NCBI RefSeq assembly: GCF_007667425.1
Contig: NZ_VDRC01000002.1
Span: 645,072 to 709,071, forward strand
Direction of reading: 5' to 3'
Length of the DNA: 64,000 nucleotides
Source: Microbacterium sp. 1.5R
GTDB taxonomy: Bacteria > Actinomycetota > Actinomycetes > Actinomycetales > Microbacteriaceae
The position numbers were made by a program, and so were the translations under genes. Under the pieces are notes generated by a model, which saw only the letters and a program-made list of their open reading frames with translations, did no database searches and had not been told where the DNA came from. This document shows positions 11,629-19,050 of the stretch, in pieces. Each line of letters opens with the position of its first letter. Within the stretch, counting starts at the first letter, position 1.

Positions 11629-12855
11629 ATGACACCATCGCGCCACTTCGACCAGTCGTCGAAGCTCAAGAACGTCCTGTACGAGATCCGTGGGAACACG
11701 CTCGTCGAGGCGGCGCGACTGGAGGCAGAGGGCCACCGGATCCTCAAGCTCAACACCGGCAATCCGGCGATCTTCGGCTTCGAGGCGCCGCACCAGATCG
11801 TCCACGACATGCTGGCTGCCCTCCCGACGGCCCACGGCTACAGCGACAGCAAGGGCATCGTCTCCGCCCGCCGCGCTGTGGTGAGTCGATACGAGGAGAT
11901 CGAGGGCTTCCCGCGCTTCGATCCGGAGGACGTGTTCCTGGGCAACGGCGTGTCCGAGCTCATCACCATGACGATGCAGGCGCTCCTCGATGAGGGAGAC
12001 GAGGTTCTGATCCCTGCACCCGACTACCCTCTGTGGACCGCGATGACGAGTCTCGCGGGCGGCACGCCTGTGCACTATCTGTGCGACGAGAACGACGGGT
12101 GGCAGCCCGATCTCGAAGACATCCGATCGAAGATCACGCCGCGCACCAAGGCGATGGTCATCATCAACCCGAACAACCCCACGGGTGTCGTGTATTCGCG
12201 CGAGATCCTCGAGGGAATGGTGCAGATCGCGCGAGAGCATGAGCTGCTCCTGCTCTCGGACGAGATCTACGACCGCATCCTCTTCGACGATGCCGTGCAC
12301 ATCCCGACGGCGACGGTGGCGCCCGACCTGCTCTGCCTGACATTCAACGGGCTTTCCAAGACCTACCGGGTCGCCGGCTACCGCTCGGGCTGGCTCGTCA
12401 TCACCGGGCCGCAGAGACATGCCAAGGGGTTCCTCGAGGGGATCAACCTCCTCGCGTCGACTCGACTGTGCCCGAACGTCCCGGCACAGCACGCGCTTCA
12501 GGCGGCGCTCAGCGGAGTGCAGTCGATCGATGCCCTGATCGCGCCCACAGGGCGTCTGCACGAACAGCGCGACGTCTCGTGGCAAGGGCTCGAAGCCATC
12601 CCCGGGGTCTCGTGCGTCAAGCCGCAGGGAGCGCTGTACGCGTTCCCGCGGCTGGACCCTGAGGTGCACGAGATCCGCGACGACGCGAAGCTCGTCTACG
12701 ATCTGCTCGTGTCGGAGCACATCCTGCTGGTGCAGGGGACCGGCTTCAACTGGCCCACCCCCGACCACCTGCGGATCGTCACGCTTCCGGAGCCCCGCGT
12801 CCTCGCAGAAGCCGTCGAGCGCCTCGGGAACTTCCTCTCGAGCTACCGACAGTAG
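11629..12855 (+). CDS. alaA: AlaA-type PLP aminotransferase (glutamate-pyruvate transaminase)
   Basis: Class I/II fold-type I aminotransferase of 408 residues. NPNNPTG binds the phosphate and substrate side. SDEIYD holds the Asp that contacts the pyridine nitrogen. K244 in G-L-S-K-T-Y-R-V-A-G-Y-R is the PLP lysine, and R372-like arginines lie near the C-terminus. The S-K-T-Y-R-V-A-G pattern is that of E. coli AlaA and its mycobacterial counterpart (annotated AspC), which make alanine from pyruvate and glutamate. Substrate choice is inferred. Its last 77 bases overlap tail-to-tail with the ParA-like gene on the other strand. Confidence 0.88.
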   Translation: MTPSRHFDQSSKLKNVLYEIRGNTLVEAARLEAEGHRILKLNTGNPAIFGFEAPHQIVHDMLAALPTAHGYSDSKGIVSARRAVVSRYEEIEGFPRFDPEDVFLGNGVSELITMTMQALLDEGDEVLIPAPDYPLWTAMTSLAGGTPVHYLCDENDGWQPDLEDIRSKITPRTKAMVIINPNNPTGVVYSREILEGMVQIAREHELLLLSDEIYDRILFDDAVHIPTATVAPDLLCLTFNGLSKTYRVAGYRSGWLVITGPQRHAKGFLEGINLLASTRLCPNVPAQHALQAALSGVQSIDALIAPTGRLHEQRDVSWQGLEAIPGVSCVKPQGALYAFPRLDPEVHEIRDDAKLVYDLLVSEHILLVQGTGFNWPTPDHLRIVTLPEPRVLAEAVERLGNFLSSYRQ

Positions 12856-14017
12856 CGCCGCCGCCACCCTCGCGGTCGAGCTCGGCTGCGAGGCGGCGTA
12901 CGGCCGAGACCAGTGAGGAACGTGGGGCGACGTCGGCGATCGGCCTTGCGTGCAGCAGTGCGGCGTCCGTCGCTCGCTGATCGAACGGCAGGAACGCGAC
13001 GTCCGTGACGCCGGCGAAACGGTCGAGCGTGGCGCGGATCTGCCCCCGCGCGTCGAGGCCGAGCGGGCCGGGACGCACCTTGTTCACGATGACGCGGACT
13101 CTCGCCCCGCTCGCGATCCGCCGCAGCTCGGCGTTGTCACGGACGAATCTGCCGATGCCCAGCGGATCGGCGGCGACGACCGCGAGCACGAGGTCTGCTT
13201 CCGCGAGCGCGGTCACCGTCGCTGCGTGTCGACGCGGACCGGCGATATCGAACGTGGCCTCGTCATCCGCGTCGAAGGCGCCGGAGACGTCGACGACGCT
13301 CTCCTCTGCCCAGGTGCGGCTCGCGGTCAGCGCCGCCTGAAGCCGGGCTGACGAGACCTCAGCCCACCGGCCGGGCCGACCGACACCCGTGAGGACGTCG
13401 ATCGTGCCCCCGCTCGTCGTGAGGGGGATGGCGAGTCTGGTGAGTTCCGCGTCGTCCAACGCGCCCATCTCGGCGCGTCGACACGCGGCGGCGATGCCCG
13501 GCGACTCATCCCCGAGACCGAGCAGAAGCGCCATCGAGGGCGCCACCGTGTCGGCGTCGATGAGTGCGGTCCTGCGACCGCGGCGGGCGAGCTCGACGGC
13601 GAGTTGGATGGCGACGGTGGAGCGGCCGGGGGCGCCCTGGGGCCCCCAGACAGCGATCACCCGGGGCGATCGCACGTCCGGGTCAGGTTCGAGAGCGGCC
13701 GGTTCGTCGAGGAGCGTCGCCGCGATCTCCCAGCCGCTCGCCGTACTCGGCAGAGCCGCAGCGAGCCCGAAGCGCCCGAGCGCTCTGGTCTCCCGTCCGC
13801 CGAGGGGAACGATCCGCACGCCGGCGCGGTCGCAGGCGGTCACGAACTCCGGTGTCAGCACATCGCGTGCGGCGGGGACGATGATGGCGCGGCATCCGTC
13901 AGGGAACACCGCTGGGCCACCCGCCGGCGCGGCGACCGCCGCGACGCCCTCGAGGTTCAGCTCCGCGACCAGTTCGGTCGCACGCGGTTCGGGCAGCGCG
14001 ACGACGACCGACGTCAC
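12779..14017 (-). CDS. CpaE/TadZ-like ParA-family protein with altered P-loop
   Basis: Protein of 412 residues. Residues about 1-110 are an Ala-rich receiver-like segment, and about 120-400 a MinD/ParA-type fold with D-A-D-T-V-A-P-S and later V-N-K-V-R. The nucleotide loop reads W-G-P-Q-G-A-P-G-R-S-T, so the usual P-loop lysine is arginine and the ParA signature lysine is missing. CpaE/TadZ proteins position Tad pilus machinery, but no pilin, CpaF or TadB gene lies nearby. The start is the GTG at 14017, which overlaps the stop of the SAF-domain gene (GTGA). The 3' end overlaps the convergent aminotransferase by 77 bases. Confidence 0.75.
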   Translation of the reverse strand: MTSVVVALPEPRATELVAELNLEGVAAVAAPAGGPAVFPDGCRAIIVPAARDVLTPEFVTACDRAGVRIVPLGGRETRALGRFGLAAALPSTASGWEIAATLLDEPAALEPDPDVRSPRVIAVWGPQGAPGRSTVAIQLAVELARRGRRTALIDADTVAPSMALLLGLGDESPGIAAACRRAEMGALDDAELTRLAIPLTTSGGTIDVLTGVGRPGRWAEVSSARLQAALTASRTWAEESVVDVSGAFDADDEATFDIAGPRRHAATVTALAEADLVLAVVAADPLGIGRFVRDNAELRRIASGARVRVIVNKVRPGPLGLDARGQIRATLDRFAGVTDVAFLPFDQRATDAALLHARPIADVAPRSSLVSAVRRLAAELDREGGGGATVGSSRGSSRGARRLLRGRGAPEA

Positions 14018-14634
14018 TCCTCCGCCCCGATCGGAACGACCGACAGCGCCGCCTCTGCGGTGATGGCCGCGAGGACTGCGGCGACCTCGGACCGGTCGAT
14101 GACCAGCTCGACCCCCGCCTCGTCGGACGCCAGCACTCCGTCGTCCACGATCACGGAGGCGACGGTCGCCCGGTCCAACAGGATACTCGGCGGTTCCTGC
14201 GCTGCTCCGTCTTCGGGAAGCGGAGACCTCCAGAGCTCGACCGTGCTCCCCGTGGTCACGCCACCGGGGATTCCGGTGCCGGTCTCGATCACGATCGTGG
14301 TCGTTCGGCGGCTGTCGGCATCCGCGAGTGCGGAGACCGGAACGAGTTCGTCCGCCACGAGCGTGCGCGCCAGGACGGATCCGGAGATCAGATCCTGCGG
14401 CCCGAGATACTCCCCGCCGACCGTCGACAGGTTCACCTCCACCACCTGGAAGTCACCGGACCCGACGGCTTCGCCCTCGACGAGCGTCCGCGTCGCCTGC
14501 AGCACCGGGGTCGTCGCGCCGGTAGCGGACACGACCGACCAGACGCCGCCGATCGACAGGGCGACCAGACAGAGGCCGATGAGGAAGCGGACGTCGCCCC
14601 AGAACGCACGACGAGGGCGGGAGTGTGATTCCAT
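14014..14634 (-). CDS. SAF-domain membrane protein (CpaB-like)
   Basis: Protein of 206 residues with one N-terminal membrane span (about 17-38) and an extracytoplasmic SAF domain around 50-115, including L-x-E-G-E-A-V and V-L-A-R-T-L-V-A-D-E-L-V. The rest is beta-rich. CpaB/RcpC proteins stabilise Tad pili at the outer face, but in Gram-positives stand-alone SAF proteins of this size are common and untested. It is coupled to the ParA-like gene by a four-base overlap, so the two probably act together. The ATG at 14634 is chosen because the upstream extension is charged and unlike the family. Confidence 0.7.
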   Translation of the reverse strand: MESHSRPRRAFWGDVRFLIGLCLVALSIGGVWSVVSATGATTPVLQATRTLVEGEAVGSGDFQVVEVNLSTVGGEYLGPQDLISGSVLARTLVADELVPVSALADADSRRTTTIVIETGTGIPGGVTTGSTVELWRSPLPEDGAAQEPPSILLDRATVASVIVDDGVLASDEAGVELVIDRSEVAAVLAAITAEAALSVVPIGAEE

Positions 14635-14729
14635 CCGGCCATGCTCACAGATCCGGAAGACGGCGGGGGAGTTATCCACAGCGTCGAGGCGCGGTCTGCG
14701 CACTCACGCACCCGGGGCAGAATGGGGGC

Positions 14730-15008
14730 ATGCCCGACTCGACCCCGCCTGCACCGCGCTTCCTCGCGCCGGCGCAGGTCGCCGAGCTCCTCTCGATCGA
14801 GATCGACGAGGTGATCGAGCTCGTGTATCAGGGGCGACTCCGCGGATCACGACTGGGCTCGCCCGCCCGGTGGCGGGTGGAGGAGTCGAGTTTGTCCGAG
14901 TACCTCGCGGAGCAGTCGGAGGAGGCACGTCGCATGGCGCTGTGGCACCAGGCGAACGAGGCGAGCTTCCCCGAGCTGTGGGGGACGTCGCCCGCTCAGG
15001 GCATGTGA
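14730..15008 (+). CDS. BldC-like small MerR-type DNA-binding protein
   Basis: Protein of 92 residues with one helix-turn-helix domain: F-L-A-P-A-Q-V-A-E-L-L, then V-I-E-L-V-Y-Q-G-R-L-R-G, then P-A-R-W-R-V. This is the excisionase/BldC pattern. BldC is a small regulator of development in Streptomyces, while other members are phage excisionases. No integrase or phage gene is nearby, so a regulator is likelier. CAGAAT lies six bases before the ATG, an imperfect leaderless-type box. The 3' end overlaps the convergent hypothetical gene by 13 bases. Confidence 0.8.
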   Translation: MPDSTPPAPRFLAPAQVAELLSIEIDEVIELVYQGRLRGSRLGSPARWRVEESSLSEYLAEQSEEARRMALWHQANEASFPELWGTSPAQGM

Positions 15009-15607
15009 TCTCCGGCGATCTGCACGGCGTCCAGGCCGGCGAACGGAATGACCCGGAAGTCCCGCACGGCGGAGATGGTCCTGGCGGTGCCTGCATCGTG
15101 GATCGCGAGATCGAGGTGGTCGGCGCCCGCCCGGTCGATCGTTCCCTGCAGCTCCGAGCCGTCCGCGCGGAAGATCCGGACTGCGATGCGACGGCGGGCG
15201 AGGTCGCGCATCACGAACCCGAGCGACATCCGCTCGCGGAGGGCGACCGCACCCGTATCCATCGATTCGAGGCTCGCCAGGAGCAGGCCGTGGTCGACGC
15301 CGAGCGAGCGGATCGCCGAGAGCGGGATGATTCGCGTCGACGGTGCTCGTCGCGCCCCCTCCGCCTCGATGATCCCCGCCGCGACCCAATCCGCGCCGAG
15401 CGTCTGCAGCCGTACCCGGATGCGCGCGCCTGAGGCGACGTCGACGACCGTGGGGGCGGCAGCGCCGCACAGCATCCGAAGTCTGTCCCGGAGGTCGAGG
15501 CGCGAGATCCTGAGACGTTCCGACTCGGCGTCCAGCGCTGCGCGCTCGCTCTCCCACTCCGAGGCGAGCTGACCTTCGAGGTCCTCGAACAGGCGATCCC
15601 AGTGCAC
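14996..15607 (-). CDS. Conserved hypothetical protein
   Basis: Protein of 203 residues with no signal or membrane span. The N-terminus is a charged amphipathic helix (about 1-50). After it come beta-strand-rich segments with V-D-V-A-S-G-A-R-I-R-V-R-L and V-R-I-F-R-A-D-G-S-E-L-Q-G-T-I-D-R-A-G-A-D-H-L-D-L, which suggest two Sm-like or SH3-like barrels. That fold reading is my inference. I do not recognise a named family. The GTG at 15607 is chosen because it lies seven bases after TACGGT; the GTG at 15616 would add three residues. Confidence 0.72.
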   Translation of the reverse strand: MHWDRLFEDLEGQLASEWESERAALDAESERLRISRLDLRDRLRMLCGAAAPTVVDVASGARIRVRLQTLGADWVAAGIIEAEGARRAPSTRIIPLSAIRSLGVDHGLLLASLESMDTGAVALRERMSLGFVMRDLARRRIAVRIFRADGSELQGTIDRAGADHLDLAIHDAGTARTISAVRDFRVIPFAGLDAVQIAGDHMP

Positions 15608-15614
15608 TCGCACC

Positions 15615-15620
15615 ACCGTA
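15615..15620 (-). promoter_or_regulatory. -10 box TACGGT of the hypothetical gene, leaderless type
   Basis: On the minus strand, TACGGT, seven bases, then GTG at 15607. Confidence 0.5.
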
Positions 15621-15734
15621 GGCCACCCGCCGACCGGACGTACGAGTTATCCACATTGTTCCGGAGCATCCCCGGATCGCGGGTGGCTGACGTGCTCTAC
15701 TGACGGCAGTTTCCCGGACGGAGAGTGCTGTCAG

Positions 15735-16121
15735 ATGTCGCTTCACGAGTACTTCGGCCCCCAGCCGACGCCGCGCACCGAGCTGCCCGACCCCCATCCG
15801 CTCCTGCGGAGCATCACCCGCGGTGTGCTGGAGGTGCTGGCGGGCGTGCGCGAGGTGGATCAGCTCGCACGATGGTTCAGCGAGGACGCGTACCGCAGCC
15901 TCGTGACGCGAGCGAACCTCTCTGCACGCGCCCGGAGCGCCAGAGGCGTCCCTCCGGCGCGGCCGTCCTTCGAGATCCTCTCTATCCGCACCTCGGAGCC
16001 CGTGGACGGCATCGTCGAGGCTGTCGTCGTGGTGGCCGGGCCCGGGCGCACTCGCGCGGTCGCAGCACGCCTGGAGGGCCTCGATCGTCGATGGCGTGTG
16101 ACGTCTCTGGCCATCCTCTGA
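15735..16121 (+). CDS. Rv3235-family small protein
   Basis: Protein of 128 residues. A Pro-rich start (about 1-25) leads into a helix with V-L-E-V-L-A-G-V-R-E-V-D-Q-L-A-R-W. A compact beta sheet then ends in R-W-R-V-T-S-L-A-I-L. This matches the Rv3235/DUF6459 family found in the secA neighbourhood of many actinobacteria. Its function is unknown; fold comparisons often suggest an NTF2-like sheet, which I cannot test here. It lies 24 bases upstream of pdtaS on the same strand, but pdtaS appears to have its own promoter. Confidence 0.75.
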   Translation: MSLHEYFGPQPTPRTELPDPHPLLRSITRGVLEVLAGVREVDQLARWFSEDAYRSLVTRANLSARARSARGVPPARPSFEILSIRTSEPVDGIVEAVVVVAGPGRTRAVAARLEGLDRRWRVTSLAIL

Positions 16122-16133
16122 GCGGACGCGCTC

Positions 16134-16139
16134 TAGGCT
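16134..16139 (+). promoter_or_regulatory. -10 box TAGGCT of pdtaS, leaderless type
   Basis: TAGGCT, six bases, then the GTG at 16146. Confidence 0.55.
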
Positions 16140-16145
16140 GGACGG

Positions 16146-17630
16146 GTGTCAACCCTCAGTGATCTCATCAATGCCCAGGGACTTCTGACCGACAACGACG
16201 TGGAGTGGCTGCATCGCCTCGCGGGCGACGGTCAGCTGCTCGCCGATCTCGCCTCCGCCGACATCGTGGTGTGGGTGCAGACTGAGGACGACTCGTTCAT
16301 CGCCGTCGCGCACGCGCGCCCGAGCGGTGCCGCCACCCTGTTCTATCGCGACATCGTCGGCGAACGGGTGCGTCCGCAGTGGCGCACGCAGGTGCAGGGG
16401 GCGTTCGACTCGGCTGAGATCGTGGACTCCTCGTCGCCGGACTGGTTCGAGGAGACTCCGACCCGCGTCCGTGCCGTTCCGATCGTCATCTCTCGCAAGG
16501 ACGGCGCTCGCGCGGCATCCGTCATCGGCGTCGTCACCCGACACACGAACCTCGGCGAGGCGCGGACGCCGTCTCGCCAGCAGATCACCTTCGACGAGTG
16601 CGCCAACGACCTCTTCCGCATGATCGCGGACGGGAGCTTCCCCGACCTCGCGGCCCCCACGTCCCCCCGTCGAGGAGCGCCTCGCGCCTCCGACGGGCTC
16701 ATCCGCATCGACGTCGACGGCATCACGACGTTCGCGAGCCCCAACGCCCTGTCGGCGTTCAATCGCATGGGCTTCGACGACGAGCTCGAGGGGGAGTCGC
16801 TGGCCGAGGTCACCACCCGCCTCGTACCGCCGTCCCGTCAGGTCGACGAATCGCTCCCCGTCGTCGTCACGGGGCGGGCGCCGTGGCGCACCGACATCGA
16901 GGCGCGCGGCGTGACGGTGTCGCTGCGTGCCATCCCGCTCAAGGACCACGGCACCCGGATCGGTGCGATCGTGCTCTGTCGAGACGTCTCGGAGCTGCGC
17001 CACCAGGAGCAGGAGCTCATCACGAAGGACGCGACGATCCGCGAGATCCACCACCGGGTGAAGAACAACCTGCAGACCGTGGCCTCCCTGCTGCGCATCC
17101 AGGCGCGACGCACGCACTCCGATGAGGCTCGCGACGCGCTGTCGCAGGCCATGCGCCGGGTCGACGCCATCGCCGTCGTGCACGACACACTCGCTCAGGG
17201 GCTGACGCAGAAGGTCGACTTCGACGAAGTGTTCCATCGCGTGTTGAAACTCGTCGCCGAGGTTGCATCGGCGCCGAACACCCGCGCCCGAACTCAGTCG
17301 ACCGGTCGATTCGGCGTGCTCCCCAGCGAGTATGCGACTCCGTTGGCCCTCGCCCTGACGGAGGTCGTGACGAACGCCGTCGAGCACGGCCTCGCCGGCC
17401 AGGAGGGCGTCGTCACGATCGACGCCACCCGCACGGAGGAGAATCTGCGCGTCATCGTGCGCGACACCGGTCACGGCCTGCCCGAGGGGCGCATCGGTCA
17501 GGGGCTGGGGACGCAGATCATCCGCACTCTGATCCAGGGCGAGCTCGGCGGTTCGATCGCCTGGCGGGGGAGCGAGGGCGAAGGCACGGAGGTCGTGATC
17601 GACATCCCGCTGCGCTGGCTCAGCGCCTGA
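16146..17630 (+). CDS. pdtaS: PdtaS-type sensor histidine kinase
   Basis: Cytosolic kinase of 494 residues. An N-terminal GAF-like domain covers about 1-150, a PAS domain about 180-285, then a HisKA_2 box E-I-H-H-R-V-K-N-N-L-Q (H302/H303) and a HATPase domain with N-A-V-E-H-G and D-T-G-H-G-L-P. This order and the H-H-R-V-K-N-N motif identify PdtaS, which phosphorylates the antiterminator PdtaR in mycobacteria. No pdtaR is in this window. There is no membrane span, so the signal is intracellular. The GTG start sits six bases after TAGGCT. The gene ends at a terminator shared with whiB1. Confidence 0.92.
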   Translation: MSTLSDLINAQGLLTDNDVEWLHRLAGDGQLLADLASADIVVWVQTEDDSFIAVAHARPSGAATLFYRDIVGERVRPQWRTQVQGAFDSAEIVDSSSPDWFEETPTRVRAVPIVISRKDGARAASVIGVVTRHTNLGEARTPSRQQITFDECANDLFRMIADGSFPDLAAPTSPRRGAPRASDGLIRIDVDGITTFASPNALSAFNRMGFDDELEGESLAEVTTRLVPPSRQVDESLPVVVTGRAPWRTDIEARGVTVSLRAIPLKDHGTRIGAIVLCRDVSELRHQEQELITKDATIREIHHRVKNNLQTVASLLRIQARRTHSDEARDALSQAMRRVDAIAVVHDTLAQGLTQKVDFDEVFHRVLKLVAEVASAPNTRARTQSTGRFGVLPSEYATPLALALTEVVTNAVEHGLAGQEGVVTIDATRTEENLRVIVRDTGHGLPEGRIGQGLGTQIIRTLIQGELGGSIAWRGSEGEGTEVVIDIPLRWLSA

Positions 17631-17643
17631 CCTCCGACACGCG

Positions 17644-17674
17644 AAACGGCCCGAGACGATGTCTCGGGCCGTTT
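17644..17674. terminator. Bidirectional hairpin terminator
   Basis: Perfect 14-base inverted repeat (17644-17657 and 17661-17674) with a three-base loop, between convergent pdtaS and whiB1. The arms start with AAA and end with TTT, giving a short U run in either direction. Confidence 0.85.
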
Positions 17675-17698
17675 CCGTTCGCGCTGGAGCGCGAGAGC

Positions 17699-17947
17699 TC
17701 AGGAGGCGCGGCGGGCGCGGGCGGCGCGGCGCTTCAGAGCGCGACGCTCGTCTTCGGAGAGGCCGCCCCAGACGCCCGAGTCCTGGCTGGACTCGAGCGC
17801 GTACTGCAGGCAGACCTCGGTGACGGTGCAGGTGGCGCAGACGGTCTTCGCCTTCTCGATCTGGTCGACGGCCGGGCCGGTGTTACCGACCGGGAAGAAA
17901 AGCTCGGGGTCGACAGTCAAGCAGGCGGCTTTGTCGCGCCAGTCCAT
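17699..17947 (-). CDS. whiB1: WhiB1-type iron-sulfur transcription factor
   Basis: Protein of 82 residues with the four cluster-binding cysteines C9, C37, C40 and C46, the G-V-W-G-G turn and a basic C-terminal tail. D-W-R-x-K-A, P-E-L-F-F-P-V-G-N and the S-E-D-E-R-R-A-L-K-R-R end match mycobacterial WhiB1. WhiB1 carries an NO-sensitive [4Fe-4S] cluster, binds the primary sigma factor and is essential in mycobacteria. The ATG is preceded by GAGGAGCC. The 233-base gap upstream contains overlapping inverted repeats that could lie in its leader. Confidence 0.95.
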   Translation of the reverse strand: MDWRDKAACLTVDPELFFPVGNTGPAVDQIEKAKTVCATCTVTEVCLQYALESSQDSGVWGGLSEDERRALKRRAARARRAS

Positions 17948-18047
17948 GGGGGCTCCTCGGTGTGGGACTTGTGAGACGTCGCAGCGCGACGACTCGGATT
18001 TCGGGTCGCAGTTCGGGTTCAGCTACCCTGTTGAGATACGGACGGAT

Positions 18048-18080
18048 GCCCGCATTCTGTGATGCGGGCACGAAGCCCGC
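18048..18080. repeat. Three-arm inverted repeat upstream of whiB1
   Basis: Arm A GCCCGCAT (18048-18055), arm B ATGCGGGC (18062-18069) and arm C GCCCGC (18075-18080). B can pair with A or with C, so the two hairpins exclude each other. The repeat lies in the whiB1 / membrane-protein divergent gap. The rest of that gap (17948-18180) shows no coding frame or RNA gene. Confidence 0.5.
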
Positions 18081-18180
18081 CCCACGCCGCTGTGGGAGCA
18101 CATGACGCTATCCATTCTGTTACATGAAATCGGCGAAATCAAGGGTTTCTTCGCTTCTCATTCGATTCTCAGGAGACATC

Positions 18181-18564
18181 GTGCGCTCACCAGGACTGGC
18201 TCGCGCCGCCGCCGCGGTTCTCGCTCTCGAGGGGATCGCGCTGATCGTGTTCGCGCTCATCGAGCTGACGGGACTCGGGGCGGGCGCCGCCGCCTCCCTC
18301 CCCACGGCGCTCGCGTTGATCGTGTTGACGCTGATCGGCGCCGCCGCGCTCGTGGCCTTCGCTTTCGGCGTCAATGCCGGCCGCTCATGGGCGCGCTCGG
18401 GAGGGATCGTCTTCCAGGTGCTCGCGGTCGCACTCGCACTGGCGTCGCTCACGATCCAGCCCGTGCAGTGGTTCTTCACCCTCGCGGTCGGGCTGCCCGG
18501 CGCTCTCGGATTCGTGCTGCTCTTCGCGAGCGCCCGCGCCGAGAACCCGCGTCCGACGGAGTGA
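18181..18564 (+). CDS. Small four-span membrane protein
   Basis: Protein of 127 residues starting at the GTG at 18181, which follows AGGAG at a good distance; the ATG at 18124 would add 19 residues without a ribosome site. Four hydrophobic segments lie near residues 8-28, 40-62, 74-93 and 98-117, with short loops and a basic segment V-N-A-G-R-S-W-A-R between spans two and three. I recognise no functional motif. Similar small proteins are widespread near whiB and rsgA in Microbacteriaceae. It converges on bcp with only three bases between the stops. Confidence 0.75.
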   Translation: MRSPGLARAAAAVLALEGIALIVFALIELTGLGAGAAASLPTALALIVLTLIGAAALVAFAFGVNAGRSWARSGGIVFQVLAVALALASLTIQPVQWFFTLAVGLPGALGFVLLFASARAENPRPTE

Positions 18565-18567
18565 CGC

Positions 18568-19041
18568 TCAGACGTCGATGCCGAGCTGCTTGCGCAGCCG
18601 CGCGACGTGGCCGGTTGCCTTCACGTTGTACTGGGCGAGAGTGATCGTGCCCTCTTCGTCGAGCACGAAGGTGGAGCGGATGACGCCCTCGACGACCTTG
18701 CCGTAGTTCATCTTCTCGCCCCACGCGCCGTAGGCGCTGTGCACGGCGTGGTCGGGATCGCTGAGGAGTTCGAAGGTGAGGCCGTCGCGCTCCCGGAAGG
18801 CCGCGAGCTTGGTCGGTTCGTCTCGCGAGATGCCGACGACGCGGTACCCGGCTCCCTCGAGGGAGGAGATGCTGTCGCGGAAGTCGCAGGCCTGCGTGGT
18901 GCAGCCGGGCGTCATCGCCGCCGGGTAGAAGTAGAGGACCGTCTTGCGACCGCCGAGGTCCGCCAGGGAGACCTGGGCGCCATCCTGGTCGAGAAGGGTG
19001 AAATCGGGGGCGGCGGTTCCGGTGTCGAGGCGCTCAGTCAC
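18568..19041 (-). CDS. bcp: Thioredoxin-dependent thiol peroxidase (BCP/PrxQ)
   Basis: Peroxiredoxin of 157 residues that reduces peroxides with thioredoxin. The active loop is F-Y-P-A-A-M-T-P-G-C-T-T-Q-A-C, giving peroxidatic C47 and resolving C52 five residues later, the atypical two-cysteine PrxQ arrangement. The conserved loop Thr is T44. It lies nine bases downstream of rsgA on the same strand, so it may be the third gene of an aroA-rsgA-bcp unit. Its closeness to the thiol-stress sigma factor operon is suggestive, but no SigR-type promoter is seen directly before it. Confidence 0.95.
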   Translation of the reverse strand: MTERLDTGTAAPDFTLLDQDGAQVSLADLGGRKTVLYFYPAAMTPGCTTQACDFRDSISSLEGAGYRVVGISRDEPTKLAAFRERDGLTFELLSDPDHAVHSAYGAWGEKMNYGKVVEGVIRSTFVLDEEGTITLAQYNVKATGHVARLRKQLGIDV

Positions 19042-19050
19042 GCCTCCAGC

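Noticed and set aside
14730..15008. Excisionase of a prophage or integrative element
   Set aside because: The fold is compatible, but no integrase, att-like repeats or foreign composition lie nearby; a BldC-like regulator fits better.
17948..18180. tRNA or small RNA gene upstream of whiB1
   Set aside because: Only short mutually exclusive hairpins were found; no cloverleaf or conserved RNA motif was visible.
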